Shown: positions 8,505 through 17,405, counted from the first letter of the stretch. The stretch: DNA of 64,000 bases from Brevibacillus migulae (GCF_004521915.1 NZ_SDKD01000002.1:248862-312861), one strand, 5' to 3'. The notes: generated by a model not told the origin, from the sequence alone. Numbers and translations are program-made.

Positions 8505-9359
8505 CTATACGTTTACGGATTGCTTGATGTTCGCTTCAAACAGCTCTTGCAGCTTGCGGACAACAGGGCCTACTTGTCCAGTGCCAACTGGCTTTTCATC
8601 AACGGTGATGATCGGCATGACCTCTGTCGTCGTTCCCGAGAGGAACAGCTCGTCAGCTTCTTGCGCAAAGCCTGTAGTGAATGGTTCTTCATGCACGGTG
8701 ATCCCGTTTTCTTTTGCCAAGTCGATGATCACTTGACGAGTAATGCCGTGAAGGATCAGGTTGTTGGCAGGGTGGGTGTACAGCTCGCCATTTTTAACGG
8801 CGAACAGATTGGCTGCACTGCACTCGGTTACGATGCCGTCGCGATGCAGGATACAATCCGCAGCGCCTGCGTTTTTCGCTTCTTGTTTGACGAGAACAGC
8901 TCCCAACAGGTTTAACGTTTTGATATCACAGCGGAGCCAGCGGATGTCAGCCACCAATTTGGCCGTGATCCCATGCTGCAGATCATGCAGCGGGCGCTCT
9001 TTTTTACGGGCAAACGCCATCAAGACAGGGCGAATGTCTCCAGTGGGAATGTCGTGCTGGCGAGGGGCAGCACCACGCGTAACTTGCATATAGAGAATGG
9101 CATCATCCGCAGAGCCAATCTGATTCTTCTTCAGCAGTTCGAGCCCGATGGCGTGCAGTTCCTCTTCAGACCATGGCAATGTCATGTGCAGCTCTTTTGC
9201 ACTGCGAATCAGCCTTTTCATGTGGCCATCCCAATGATAGAACTGTCCTTGGTAGATACGTACTACTTCATAGACACCATCACCGAAGTTATATCCGCGA
9301 TCCTCAGGTTGAATAACGGCTTCACCCGGTTCTACCCATTTCCCATCTACGTACAACAT
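8505..9359 (-). CDS. dat: D-amino-acid (D-alanine) transaminase
   Basis: PLP fold-type IV aminotransferase of 284 residues that interconverts D-alanine and D-glutamate, supplying D-amino acids for the cell wall. Family signatures: N-terminal MLYVDGKWVEPGEAVIQPED, RGYNFGDGVYEV, the PLP lysine in CDIKTLNLLGAVLVKQEA and the later GTTTEVMPI. It resembles Bacillus D-amino-acid transaminase more than branched-chain IlvE. ATG at 9359 preceded by AGGAGGA. Transcribed alone toward a bidirectional terminator. Confidence 0.92.
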   Translation of the reverse strand: MLYVDGKWVEPGEAVIQPEDRGYNFGDGVYEVVRIYQGQFYHWDGHMKRLIRSAKELHMTLPWSEEELHAIGLELLKKNQIGSADDAILYMQVTRGAAPRQHDIPTGDIRPVLMAFARKKERPLHDLQHGITAKLVADIRWLRCDIKTLNLLGAVLVKQEAKNAGAADCILHRDGIVTECSAANLFAVKNGELYTHPANNLILHGITRQVIIDLAKENGITVHEEPFTTGFAQEADELFLSGTTTEVMPIITVDEKPVGTGQVGPVVRKLQELFEANIKQSVNV

Positions 9360-9422
9360 GGTTTGTCCTCCTCATGCATGTCAGCGTCCACATTTGAAAA
9401 ATGAAGCATAGTGGTTTTCTCC

Positions 9423-9451
9423 AAGATAGCAGATGAACTTGTCAGGGTCAA
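9423..9451 (-). promoter_or_regulatory. Probable sigma-A promoter of dat
   Basis: On the minus strand TTGACC (9451-9446) and TATCTT (9428-9423) are 17 bases apart, about 60 bases upstream of the dat start. Confidence 0.5.
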
Positions 9452-9509
9452 TGAGAGAGCGTCATTGCTGTAGCATTGATGAAAAGAACACGTCCGAGCT
9501 TGTGATTTT

Positions 9510-10571
9510 TCACGAAGAAGAATGGTGACGGATTTGTTCGGATAAATAAGCGGCATCCGCACCCACCCCGCCCAATAAAGCGGAGGAACGACGGTATTGC
9601 CAGGGCAATCCTAAAAAATATAGGCCGGGGAGGGGAGTGACTCCGCGATCATGGATAGGTTTGCCATCAGGATTACGCACACCGGGGACATCCAACCACG
9701 TATAGTCGGGTTGATAACCCGTTGCCCATAAAATGTTGGGGACGGAAAGCTGGCTGCCGTCGGTAAAGTGAACGCTGTCATGATTTGCAGATCGTGCGCG
9801 AGGCTTAATCGTCATACGGTTTTGTGCGATCAGCTGCTTGATTTCCTCTTTGTACCCGAATATCGGGTCGGGCTTTGCAGCGAGCCATCTGCCCAGCCTG
9901 GAATTGATCGTGATGTTTGAAAACCCGAGCTTATCCAGATACCAGAACAGATTCTTTCCCCAGAGAATGAGGGGGAAATGAGCGCGATTTTGCCCGAAGG
10001 CGAGATAGACATGACGCTCTGCCGCGAGCTCAACAGCCAGCTGTGCACCCGAATTGCCAGCCCCGACAATCAGGACTGGTCCATCGACAAGCTGAGCAGA
10101 ATTGCGAAACTCATTGGTATGCAGCTGGTTGATAGAGGAGGCTAAGCGCTTTGACCATGATGGTACAAGCGGGCGGTGAAAAGGACCGGTTGCAACCACG
10201 ATCTGCTTTGCCAGATAAGAATCCGCTGCATCTGTTTTCACGAGATACGTTCCGCGCTGCAGGGTGACAGAAATAACAGTTTGCTGGTGTCGTATAGGGA
10301 ATTGGAAATAGGCTGCATACAATTGCAAATAGTGAGCGACATCGTCCTTTGTCGGCAGCTCATCTTGATTTCCGGGAAAGGGCAGTCCGGGCAAGCCGCT
10401 ATAGGTCCGTGGCGTGAAGAGGACGAGGGAATCGTAGCGGCGACGCCAGCTTTCTCCTACCTGCTGATGCTGATCCAGCACTAAAAAGGAGAGGCCTTCT
10501 TGCTGCAGATAATAACTCATGGCCAGTCCTGCCTGGCCGGCTCCGATCACAATCACGTCATAGATGTTCAT
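9510..10571 (-). CDS. czcO: CzcO-type flavin-containing monooxygenase/oxidoreductase
   Basis: FAD/NAD(P)-binding flavoprotein of 353 residues resembling CzcO, a putative flavoprotein associated with cation export. It has the FAD motif VIGAGQAGLAMSYYLQ near the N-terminus, the GESWRRRYDSL segment, a second nucleotide motif VLIVGAGNSGAQLAVE about residue 165, and the late ATGYQPDY motif. The substrate is unknown. ATG at 10571 follows AGGAG by about 11 bases; closer upstream GTG/TTG codons are possible but sit too near it. It follows the CadC-type sensor on the same strand and carries its own promoter with an ArsR-like palindrome. Confidence 0.85.
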   Translation of the reverse strand: MNIYDVIVIGAGQAGLAMSYYLQQEGLSFLVLDQHQQVGESWRRRYDSLVLFTPRTYSGLPGLPFPGNQDELPTKDDVAHYLQLYAAYFQFPIRHQQTVISVTLQRGTYLVKTDAADSYLAKQIVVATGPFHRPLVPSWSKRLASSINQLHTNEFRNSAQLVDGPVLIVGAGNSGAQLAVELAAERHVYLAFGQNRAHFPLILWGKNLFWYLDKLGFSNITINSRLGRWLAAKPDPIFGYKEEIKQLIAQNRMTIKPRARSANHDSVHFTDGSQLSVPNILWATGYQPDYTWLDVPGVRNPDGKPIHDRGVTPLPGLYFLGLPWQYRRSSALLGGVGADAAYLSEQIRHHSSS

Positions 10572-10599
10572 CGCGTGCAACACTCCTTTTTTTGTTTAC

Positions 10600-10630
10600 A
10601 TTATAACATTAAAGCAATTGTTTGAATGTT
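10600..10630 (-). promoter_or_regulatory. czcO promoter with ArsR/CadC-type operator
   Basis: On the minus strand a perfect TATAAT (10605-10600) sits at the edge of a 26-base imperfect palindrome (10605-10630) with arms AACATT/AATGTT around a central CAATTG. CadC and CzrA regulators bind AT-rich palindromes of this shape (TTCAA...TTGAA). Its position over the -35 region predicts repression by the neighbouring CadC-like sensor. The -35 hexamer is weak. Confidence 0.6.
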
Positions 10631-10639
10631 AGAGGTAGG

Positions 10640-10669
10640 AAAAAGCCTCGCAAATTTTCTGCGAGGCTA
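10640..10669 (-). terminator. Intrinsic terminator of the cadC-like gene
   Basis: AGCCTCGCA (10644-10652) pairs with TGCGAGGCT (10660-10668), with TTTTTCC following on the minus strand. The stop codon at 10669-10667 is in the stem. It separates this gene from czcO. Confidence 0.85.
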
Positions 10670-11032
10670 GTTGTTTTCATGCTCTTGGGCATGGGCTACA
10701 CCTGTCAATATCAAATGGCGCACATGGTCGTCATCGAGTGAATAGTAGACGAGCTTGCCTTCTTTCCGATATTTTGCCAGACCCATGGTGCGCAACAAGC
10801 GAAGATGATGAGATGCGTTGGCTATCGTGCTGCCGATAATGTTGGCAACATCGCATACACACAGCTCATCTTCCAGGGCCAACGCATAAATGATTTTCGC
10901 GCGGGTATCATCAGCCAATGCCTTAAAGATTTTGGCCACTCCATCTGCTTCTTTCATTTTCGGCTTAAGATGAAGGACTTTGCTTTCATCTACGCATTGG
11001 ATCTCACATACATCTGTTTTATTCTCTTCCAT
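10667..11032 (-). CDS. cadC: CadC-type ArsR/SmtB metal-sensing repressor
   Basis: Winged-helix repressor of 121 residues that should leave DNA on binding Cd, Pb or Zn. The CadC thiolate site is complete: C9 and C13 in the N-terminal arm and C58/C60 in ELCVCD. The alpha-5 site typical of CadC/CzrA is also intact: D101, H103, H114, E117. Residue numbers of these ligands nearly coincide with those of staphylococcal CadC. The recognition helix is in NASHHLRLLRTMG. No CadA-type ATPase lies nearby; the downstream czcO gene is the apparent local target. Confidence 0.9.
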   Translation of the reverse strand: MEENKTDVCEIQCVDESKVLHLKPKMKEADGVAKIFKALADDTRAKIIYALALEDELCVCDVANIIGSTIANASHHLRLLRTMGLAKYRKEGKLVYYSLDDDHVRHLILTGVAHAQEHENN

Positions 11033-11069
11033 TGGCTTTCGATCACCTCACACTTCCTAGTACCTTTCC

Positions 11070-11098
11070 ATTATAAAACGTTTTGAACAAGGAAACAA
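11070..11098 (-). promoter_or_regulatory. Sigma-A promoter of the cadC-like gene
   Basis: On the minus strand TTGTTT (11098-11093) and a perfect TATAAT (11075-11070) are 17 bases apart, about 40 bases before the start codon. The spacer holds the palindrome AAAACGTTTT, a possible autoregulatory site. Confidence 0.65.
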
Positions 11099-11129
11099 AG
11101 ACTCGTGTAAGGTAAAACTGTAAAGATTC

Positions 11130-12143
11130 TTATTTGGACCGTTTCCAGAGCAAAAGGAAGAGCAGAGCGATCCCGGCATAGGTCGTAATCGCATAAACGA
11201 TCATGCTGTACCATTGGCTAAAGAAGGGGAGTGGCGAAAATACCAAGGCGGTCGCCGCAAACAGCAGATAAAGTGGTGTATGGCGCAAATCATGTTTTTG
11301 GGCAAGGGGAGCTGCCAAGCCATAGAACCAAAAAGCCAGCAACAGTAACAGCTGCAGGAAGGAATGAATCCATATACCGTATTTGCTCATAGTCGAAAAT
11401 TGGCTCAGGATCTGGATGAGCGGTTGGCTGCTCGTGTTCACCTCATGCCAATGGGAGAGAATGTTCAGATTGCCCAGTCCGACCAGCAATAGTAGCAGTG
11501 CCCCTCCCAGCCAGATGCCGCTGCGCAATGTCGCCAGCTTTGGTTCTTGACCGATCTGGGCAAATAAAATCACCAGCTGAAACACATAATGGAAGGCGAC
11601 ATAAAAGCATGCATACAGGAACCAATTCGCGTTCAATTGATAGGCGAGACTCGGCAGCGGCACATGGGGCTGCAGCAGGAAAAGCATGATCAGTATGGAA
11701 AGGGCGACAATGAAAAGAAAGGTGAATAGGGAGATCAAACGGGATTGTGGAATGCGCAGCAGCAAACAGGCAGAGGCAAAGACGCCAATCAACAGCAACA
11801 GGGCAAAAGTAGCGTCCCGTGTAAGCAATGCGGCAGTTTCTCCTACAGAAAGACCTGCGTATATGAGAATCAGCGTGTATAGCAGAAACGTTACGGTAGG
11901 AGCCGCTTTTTCCCCCACTAACAGAGCCAGAAAGCGGTCCAGAGTTGTACGGTGATGAGATACCGCCATGAGTATGGTCTTGTCTGTAAGCCACGTAAGT
12001 CCGATGGTGCCGAGGGCGATTCCGATGAGCCCCCATGTACCGTAAAAGGAGAAGAATCGCAACCACTCCGCTCCTCCCAGGTAGGAAACGCCCAGGGCGG
12101 AGGCTGAATAGATTGCCGCAATTTGCCAGACCGTTCTGTTCAT
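11130..12143 (-). CDS. YkvI-like multi-spanning membrane protein
   Basis: Polytopic membrane protein of 337 residues with about ten predicted helices and no long soluble domain. The start MNRTVWQIAAIYSASALGVS and the distribution of helices resemble the YkvI family, which belongs to the amino-acid/polyamine transporter-like membrane proteins of Bacillota. Substrate unknown. It is monocistronic on the minus strand, divergent from mntR; no clear terminator is visible downstream. The family assignment rests on overall pattern and is moderately secure. Confidence 0.65.
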   Translation of the reverse strand: MNRTVWQIAAIYSASALGVSYLGGAEWLRFFSFYGTWGLIGIALGTIGLTWLTDKTILMAVSHHRTTLDRFLALLVGEKAAPTVTFLLYTLILIYAGLSVGETAALLTRDATFALLLLIGVFASACLLLRIPQSRLISLFTFLFIVALSILIMLFLLQPHVPLPSLAYQLNANWFLYACFYVAFHYVFQLVILFAQIGQEPKLATLRSGIWLGGALLLLLVGLGNLNILSHWHEVNTSSQPLIQILSQFSTMSKYGIWIHSFLQLLLLLAFWFYGLAAPLAQKHDLRHTPLYLLFAATALVFSPLPFFSQWYSMIVYAITTYAGIALLFLLLWKRSK

Positions 12144-12228
12144 CAGCCATCATCCTTTTTCCAACTTGGTACAAGTCTATGATGGAAGGTGGCTTGTTCA
12201 GAACCACAGGAATTGATGCATCTTTCCC

Positions 12229-12258
12229 TTGCAACCCGTCCTAAGAAAACGGTATTAT
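12229..12258 (+). promoter_or_regulatory. Probable sigma-A promoter of mntR
   Basis: TTGCAA at 12229-12234 and TATTAT at 12253-12258 are 18 bases apart, about 65 bases upstream of mntR. Confidence 0.5.
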
Positions 12259-12321
12259 GAATTTACATGCGTTTTTAGGTGCAGCTATGGCTTTTTAGCA
12301 AGAAAGGGTTTGAAACGAGGG

Positions 12322-12756
12322 ATGAGCGTGCCAACTCCAAGTATGGAAGACTATTTAGAACGAATTTACAGCTTGATTGAAGAAAAAGGTTATGCCCGTG
12401 TCTCTGATATCGCTGAAGCCCTTGAAGTACACCCTTCGTCTGTCACCAAAATGGTGCAAAAGCTCGATAAGGACAATTATTTGGTATATGAAAAATATCG
12501 AGGGCTGGTACTTACCTCGAAAGGGAAAAAAATCGGCAAGCGTCTCGTGGACAGACATAGTTTACTTGAGGATTTTCTTCGATTGATTGGGGTCGATGAA
12601 GAACATATTTATCAGGATGTGGAAGGAATTGAGCACCACCTGAGCTGGGAATCCATCAATTGTCTCGGGTATTTGGTGAACTACCTCCAAGCGGATCCGA
12701 GCAGGGTGGAAGAGCTGCAGCGGATCAAAAGAGAAGAAGAACAGAAAGAGGAATGA
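12322..12756 (+). CDS. mntR: Manganese-responsive transcriptional regulator
   Basis: DtxR-family regulator of manganese uptake, 144 residues. The N-terminal [20 protein letters not shown] and HTH segment [20 protein letters not shown] match B. subtilis MntR closely. All six metal ligands are present: D10, E13, H79, E101, E104, H105. From homology and spacing the start may be the GTG at 12328, seven bases after GAGG, rather than the ATG at 12322. A longer reading from 12229 is rejected because it would begin inside the promoter. Followed by the patatin gene as in B. subtilis (yqhN-yqhO). Confidence 0.95.
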   Translation: MSVPTPSMEDYLERIYSLIEEKGYARVSDIAEALEVHPSSVTKMVQKLDKDNYLVYEKYRGLVLTSKGKKIGKRLVDRHSLLEDFLRLIGVDEEHIYQDVEGIEHHLSWESINCLGYLVNYLQADPSRVEELQRIKREEEQKEE

Positions 12757-12757
12757 G

Positions 12758-12783
12758 AGCTGGCCAATGGGTCGGCTTTTTTC
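12758..12783 (+). terminator. Intrinsic terminator after mntR
   Basis: AGCTGGCC pairs with GGGTCGGCT (two G-T pairs) around an AATG loop, followed by six T. Confidence 0.7.
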
Positions 12784-12895
12784 GTTTTCATGTTTTTTGC
12801 ACAAAGTCAAACCACACCCTATTTTCCTGGAGGAAGCTCCCGATATAAAATGGAAGAAAATTGATCGACTCATCCTGGCATAGGGAGGCGTTACA

Positions 12896-13831
12896 GTGAA
12901 AGCCGACGCAGTATTTGAGGGCGGTGGGGTAAAGGGAATTGCGTTCATCGGTGCGCTTGCGGAGATGGAGTCGGCAGGCTATGTCTGGGAGAAAGTGGCT
13001 GGGACCTCCGCAGGCTCGGTAGTTGCTGCCTTGGTTGCAGCCGGTTACAGCAGTGAAGAATTGTATCGGATTTTCATGGACATGAACTATCTCGCCTTTT
13101 TGAAACGCACAGGCTGGGGGCGTATTCCGCTCGCTGGGCCGGTATACAATTTGTGCCGGCAAAAGGGACTGTACCCGGGCAATCCTTTTGAACAGATGGT
13201 CGAATCCCTGCTGCGTGCCAAAGGTGTATCGACCTTTGGCGACCTGCCCCCGGAAAAATTGCGAATCATTGCCTCTGACATCACCGGAGGCAAAATGCTA
13301 ATCCTTCCTGATGACCTTCCTTCCTTTGGTCTTGATCCCCTTTCGTTTCCCATCGCCCGTGCCGTCCGGATGAGCTCATCCATCCCCTACTTTTTTCAAC
13401 CCGTGCTGCTCAAGCAAAACAAAAACCTTCATTATATCGTCGACGGCGGGCTGCTCAGCAATTTTCCCGTATGGCTGTTTGATGTAGAAGGGGTCCCGAG
13501 GTGGCCCACGATCGGATTTCGGCTGCACGATGAAACCATTGATATGGACTATACGAAAGTAACGGGTCTGTTCAGCTTTAGTAAGGCGCTCGTAGCAACA
13601 ATGCTAGAAGCCCACGACCGTATGTATGTGCAGAGGGCGCATGCAGTCCGGACAATTTTTGTGCATACGCTTGGTGTGAAAACGACCCAGTTCAAACTTT
13701 CCGGAAAAGTGCGGGAAAAACTGTTCCAATCGGGGAAAAAGGCAGCGAGATGTTTTTTGCAGAAGTGGGATTTCCAACGGTATGTGACCGAGTTTCGAAA
13801 TCCGAATGGCCCAAAACGGAACTTCGTATAA
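12896..13831 (+). CDS. yqhO: Patatin-like phospholipase family protein (YqhO)
   Basis: Patatin-fold serine hydrolase of 311 residues, probably acting on phospholipids or acyl esters at the membrane. The oxyanion-hole motif FEGGGVKGIAFIGAL opens the protein, the nucleophile elbow is GTSAGS and the dyad aspartate is in DGGLLSNFP. The RSSMP-like segment reads MSSSIPYFF, usual in bacterial patatins. The GTG at 12896 follows AGGGAGG by seven bases. Position after mntR equals B. subtilis yqhO. The biological substrate is unknown. Confidence 0.88.
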   Translation: MKADAVFEGGGVKGIAFIGALAEMESAGYVWEKVAGTSAGSVVAALVAAGYSSEELYRIFMDMNYLAFLKRTGWGRIPLAGPVYNLCRQKGLYPGNPFEQMVESLLRAKGVSTFGDLPPEKLRIIASDITGGKMLILPDDLPSFGLDPLSFPIARAVRMSSSIPYFFQPVLLKQNKNLHYIVDGGLLSNFPVWLFDVEGVPRWPTIGFRLHDETIDMDYTKVTGLFSFSKALVATMLEAHDRMYVQRAHAVRTIFVHTLGVKTTQFKLSGKVREKLFQSGKKAARCFLQKWDFQRYVTEFRNPNGPKRNFV

Positions 13832-13865
13832 AAAAGGCTGCCTGGCAAAAGTGCTCAAGCAGCCT
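13829..13865 (-). terminator. Intrinsic terminator of the yqhQ-yqhP operon
   Basis: AGGCTGC at 13835-13841 pairs with GCAGCCT at 13859-13865. The T run (TTTTTTAT) is on the minus strand, just past the yqhP stop, so it acts for the minus operon; on the plus strand the following sequence is only weakly T-rich. Confidence 0.75.
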
Positions 13866-13871
13866 GCTTCC

Positions 13872-14201
13872 TTATTGGTACATCTTTGGTTCTTTTTCTT
13901 TGTTTTCCTTTGTTTTTCCCTTGCTTCCTTCAATCACACGAAACGGATTTTCTTTGCGAGGTGAATGGCCGGTTTTCCTTGTCACGCTCTTCGTCATTTT
14001 GGTCGGCTGCTTCGGCTTCTTTAACTGAAACCCGGGAAGAAATCGACCGCTTTTCATGTAATTATTGACGAGATAAAACAGGAGAGCGGATAGACCAATG
14101 ATGACCAAAAGGTTAATCGGATTTTCGATCAGCTCCCGGAAAAATCCGATCACCGCGAGAAGAATCAGAATGCCAAAAAACGGATGAACACGGCTCTTCA
14201 T
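13872..14201 (-). CDS. yqhP: YqhP (SA1362-family) small membrane protein
   Basis: Small protein of 109 residues with two predicted helices (about residues 8-26 and 32-48) and a basic, Lys/Thr-rich tail of about 60 residues, presumably cytoplasmic. Function unknown. The assignment rests mainly on synteny: between the patatin gene and yqhQ, as in B. subtilis. The ATG at 14201 follows AGAGGTG by six bases; an upstream GTG at 14210 is in frame but overlaps that site. Cotranscribed with yqhQ, 33 bases upstream. Confidence 0.7.
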   Translation of the reverse strand: MKSRVHPFFGILILLAVIGFFRELIENPINLLVIIGLSALLFYLVNNYMKSGRFLPGFQLKKPKQPTKMTKSVTRKTGHSPRKENPFRVIEGSKGKTKENKEKEPKMYQ

Positions 14202-14234
14202 GGATCTCACCTCTGAGGTTACAATATGCTTGCG

Positions 14235-15176
14235 TTATCCAGTCGTGGCGAATTCTTTTTGCTTGGACAAGGCAGAATCGCGTTCACGCATTCTTTGGAA
14301 GGATGCGATCGCGACTTCTACCTGACTGTCATCCGGCTCTTTTGTTGTAATTTTTTGCAGCCAGAGTCCAGGATAGCCAAGGAAGCGAAGCACCGGAGTT
14401 TCTCTGAACTTGTTCGTCCATTGCAGCACTTCATAGGAAAGCCCCATGACGACAGGCAAGAGGAGAATCCGTTGAATCACGCGTTCCCAAAGGCTGTCAT
14501 AGCTGAAAAAAGAATAGACAACGACCCCGACCAAGACGGTAAAGATGATAAAGCTGCTGCCGCAACGATAATGCAATGTAGAAAACTTCTGCACATTTTT
14601 TACTGTTAATTCTACCCCGGCTTCAAACGCGTTAATCACTTTATGCTCGGCCCCGTGATACTGGAACAGCCGTTTGATCAAAGGGGCTTGTGCGATCACA
14701 TAAATGTAACCAAGCAACAGCAGGATTTTAAAGCCGCCCTCCGCCAGATTTTGCGGAATGCCCGGCGGCACCCATCTGCCCAAAAGAAATTCGGCAAGAA
14801 ATACGGGAACCAAGGTAAAGACGAATTTCCCGAAGAGAAACGAAAGCACGCCGACCACTGCGACGCCAAGAATCAGGGTGAGGCGGGATGGTCCGCTGTC
14901 AGCTGACTCGTCCTCGGACTCCATGCTGTATCTCTCCGTTGCGAAATTTAAATGCTTCGCACCGTTTGCACTGGCATCAATCAATCCAACGATCCCACGG
15001 ATGAACGGAATCTTTTTTAAACGGGCGACCCATTTTTTGTCTTCTCTGGGAGCCTCGAAATATTCGATCTCCTGATTTTTTCTGCGTATGGCCGTGATCG
15101 TGACGGATTTACCGCCGAACATGACTCCTTCGATGACGGCTTGACCGCCGTACGCGGGCGTATTTGGTTGCGACAA
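14235..15176 (-). CDS. yqhQ: YqhQ, DUF1385 family membrane protein
   Basis: Protein of 313 residues with the DUF1385 opening PAYGGQAVIEGVMFGGKSVT and the conserved YHGAEHKVINAFEAG and FSTLHYRCGSSF segments. Four or five hydrophobic helices lie between about residues 100 and 260. The biochemical role is unknown, although the conserved His and Cys residues suggest metal binding. GGAAGGTG precedes the ATG. First gene of a minus-strand pair with yqhP, divergent from yqhR. Confidence 0.9.
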   Translation of the reverse strand: MSQPNTPAYGGQAVIEGVMFGGKSVTITAIRRKNQEIEYFEAPREDKKWVARLKKIPFIRGIVGLIDASANGAKHLNFATERYSMESEDESADSGPSRLTLILGVAVVGVLSFLFGKFVFTLVPVFLAEFLLGRWVPPGIPQNLAEGGFKILLLLGYIYVIAQAPLIKRLFQYHGAEHKVINAFEAGVELTVKNVQKFSTLHYRCGSSFIIFTVLVGVVVYSFFSYDSLWERVIQRILLLPVVMGLSYEVLQWTNKFRETPVLRFLGYPGLWLQKITTKEPDDSQVEVAIASFQRMRERDSALSKQKEFATTG

Positions 15177-15308
15177 TTGAGATCACCTTCCTTACCTTCT
15201 ATTCTAGCGTAAAGTAAGGCTAATCGCTACAAGCAGATCATAGGAAACCGACTGGATCATAACTGAAAACGAAGAGCAGGGAACATACTAGGGAAGAGGT
15301 GATCGCAA

Positions 15309-15773
15309 ATGGAAACGGCACAGTCCAGATATGATGCCAGTGAGAAAAAAGAAACCAGGGAAAAAAAGGCCTGGCGGAAAATTGTCGAGGTTGGATTTTG
15401 GGGCACAGTCATGTGGGGGATATTACGGATGATCGCTCATTTTCTAGGCTTCACGCCTTATAGTAATCGCTCGTTTTCACGTCCGCTCTTGGGCCTATGG
15501 GGGGAACATAACTTTCTCGGTACGATCGTCGGTATCATTACCGTGTTCCTGTTGGCTACAGGGGCTGCCGCGATCTATTCCTTATTCGTATCGCGCATCA
15601 GGCTCTGGTGGGGAGGGCTCGTATATGGCTTTGGCATGTTCCTTGTGTTTGGGTTCTTTTTTCGGATGGGAAATTGGCAGGAAGGCACAATCAGCACGGA
15701 ATTGGCCTGGTTTCTGTCCTTCGGGCTGTTTATCGGCATGACGATATTGGCAGAGAAGACGGAGGAGGAATAG
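15309..15773 (+). CDS. yqhR: YqhR family membrane protein
   Basis: Membrane protein of 154 residues with four predicted helices after a charged N-terminus (KKETREKKAWRKIVE). Segments GTVMWGILRMIAHFLGFTPY and FFFRMGNWQEGTISTE resemble YqhR of Bacillus. Function unknown. GAGGTG precedes the ATG. It opens the plus-strand run yqhR-aroQ-yqhT-efp. Confidence 0.75.
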   Translation: METAQSRYDASEKKETREKKAWRKIVEVGFWGTVMWGILRMIAHFLGFTPYSNRSFSRPLLGLWGEHNFLGTIVGIITVFLLATGAAAIYSLFVSRIRLWWGGLVYGFGMFLVFGFFFRMGNWQEGTISTELAWFLSFGLFIGMTILAEKTEEE

Positions 15774-15842
15774 TCCTATCCAATGTTTTCTTCTCTATGG
15801 TAAAATGGCAGAGAAAAAAATTTTGCCGGGGGAAACGAAAAC

Positions 15843-16292
15843 ATGGTCTCCTTATTAGTGCTTAACGGTCCGAATCTCAACTTGTTGGGAAAACGCGAGC
15901 CAGGTGTGTATGGTAGTGAAACGTTGGACGACATCATCTTGCGGCTGCAAGGAGTGACGCGTGAACTGGGCGCTCAGATGGAGCATGTACAATCCAATCA
16001 CGAGGGCGTACTGATCGATGCCATTCACCAAGCCAAGGGTGTGCATCAGGGCATCGTGTTTAATCCGGGTGCCTTTACACACTATTCCTATGCACTGCGT
16101 GATGCGATTGCTGCCGTTTCACTTCCGGTTATTGAAGTACATATTTCCAACGTTCATGCACGAGAGCCATTCCGGCATCATTCCGTCATCGCACCGGTGG
16201 CGGTTGGCCAGATCGTCGGTTTGGGATCGGACGGGTATGAATGGGCAGTGCGAGCGTTAGTACGTAAAATCGAGCAGCAAAATCGTTCGTAG
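15843..16292 (+). CDS. aroQ: Type II 3-dehydroquinate dehydratase
   Basis: Third step of the shikimate pathway: trans-dehydration of 3-dehydroquinate. The 149-residue length fits the dodecameric type II enzyme. It has the opening NGPNLNLLGKREPGVYG with the catalytic tyrosine, VQSNHEGVLIDAIH, NPGAFTHYSYALRDA and EVHISNVHAREPFRHHS, including the catalytic histidine and substrate-binding arginines. In B. subtilis this gene is yqhS and sits in the same place before yqhT. Confidence 0.96.
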   Translation: MVSLLVLNGPNLNLLGKREPGVYGSETLDDIILRLQGVTRELGAQMEHVQSNHEGVLIDAIHQAKGVHQGIVFNPGAFTHYSYALRDAIAAVSLPVIEVHISNVHAREPFRHHSVIAPVAVGQIVGLGSDGYEWAVRALVRKIEQQNRS

Positions 16293-16331
16293 CAACGAAG
16301 CGTTGCTCAAGAGAGCAGAAGGGGGAGGCAT

Positions 16332-17405
16332 ATGCAAGGGAGATTGGAACGTTTGCGCAAAGCGTTAGCTGAGCAAGGATTAGACGCATTGATCACGGAA
16401 AACATGGAGAATCGCTTCTATATTAGTGGGTTTACGGGGTCGACAGGCTGGGCGATCATCACCAAGGATGAAGCGGTATTTGTCACGGACTTCCGTTATA
16501 TCGACCAAGCGACTGCAGAGGCTCCTGCTTTTCAAGTGGTGAATAATGAGCGAAAAGCCATTGAGGCGATCGGACAACAGCTGCAAAAATTGGGCGTAAA
16601 GCGCCTGGCAGTCGAAAAGAATTTGATTACGCTAGGTACCTTTGAAGCATGGAGAGAGGCTTTCTCTTCCGTCGAACTGGTACCGACAAGCGGAATGATT
16701 GAGAATTTGCGTATCTACAAGGATGCTTCCGAGCTGGAAATCATCAAGCAGGCAGTAAAAATTGCCGATGATGCGTTTGCTCATGTGCTCAATGTTATCC
16801 GTCCGGGTGTTCGTGAAATCGATGTGGCGCTCGAACTGGAGTTTTTTATGCGCAAGCAAGGGGCAACCGGCGTGGGCTTCGAAACCATCGTAGCGTCCGG
16901 TGTACGCGGAGCGCTTCCGCACGGTCGGGCGAGTGAAAAAGTCATTCAGGCTGGCGAGATGGTAACGCTTGATTTTGGTGCCGCATACAAAGGATACAAC
17001 TCTGACATCACCCGTACGGTTAGCGTGGGCGAACCAAGCGACAAAATGCGGGAAATCTACGACATTGTCCTGCGCGCGCAGCTGAACTGTGTGAACCATA
17101 TCAAACCGGGGATGACCGGAAAAGAAGGCGATGCCTTGACGCGGGATATCATCGCGGCTGCAGGATATGGAGCGGCATATGGACACAGCACGGGACACGG
17201 CTTGGGCGTAGAGGTCCATGAACAGCCGAATCTTTCCGCGGTGAGCGAAACCGTTCTGCAGCCAGGAATGCTCGTCACGGTAGAGCCGGGCATCTACATC
17301 AGCGATCTTGGTGGCGTGCGCATCGAGGATGATGTACTGATCACGGAAAACGGTTGTGAAATTTTGACGCAGTCGACGAAAGAGTTGCTCATTTTGCCTG
17401 TCTAA
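16332..17405 (+). CDS. yqhT: M24 metallopeptidase, Xaa-Pro aminopeptidase family (YqhT)
   Basis: Dinuclear-metal aminopeptidase of 357 residues that probably removes the first residue from Xaa-Pro peptides. An N-terminal creatinase-like domain (1-125) precedes the pita-bread domain. Metal ligands lie in VTLDFGAAYKGYNSDITRT (Asp pair), GHSTGHGLGVEVHEQP (His), VTVEPGIY (Glu) and GGVRIEDD (Glu). AGAAGGGGGAGG precedes the ATG. Upstream of efp, as is common in Bacillota and many other bacteria. Confidence 0.93.
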   Translation: MQGRLERLRKALAEQGLDALITENMENRFYISGFTGSTGWAIITKDEAVFVTDFRYIDQATAEAPAFQVVNNERKAIEAIGQQLQKLGVKRLAVEKNLITLGTFEAWREAFSSVELVPTSGMIENLRIYKDASELEIIKQAVKIADDAFAHVLNVIRPGVREIDVALELEFFMRKQGATGVGFETIVASGVRGALPHGRASEKVIQAGEMVTLDFGAAYKGYNSDITRTVSVGEPSDKMREIYDIVLRAQLNCVNHIKPGMTGKEGDALTRDIIAAAGYGAAYGHSTGHGLGVEVHEQPNLSAVSETVLQPGMLVTVEPGIYISDLGGVRIEDDVLITENGCEILTQSTKELLILPV

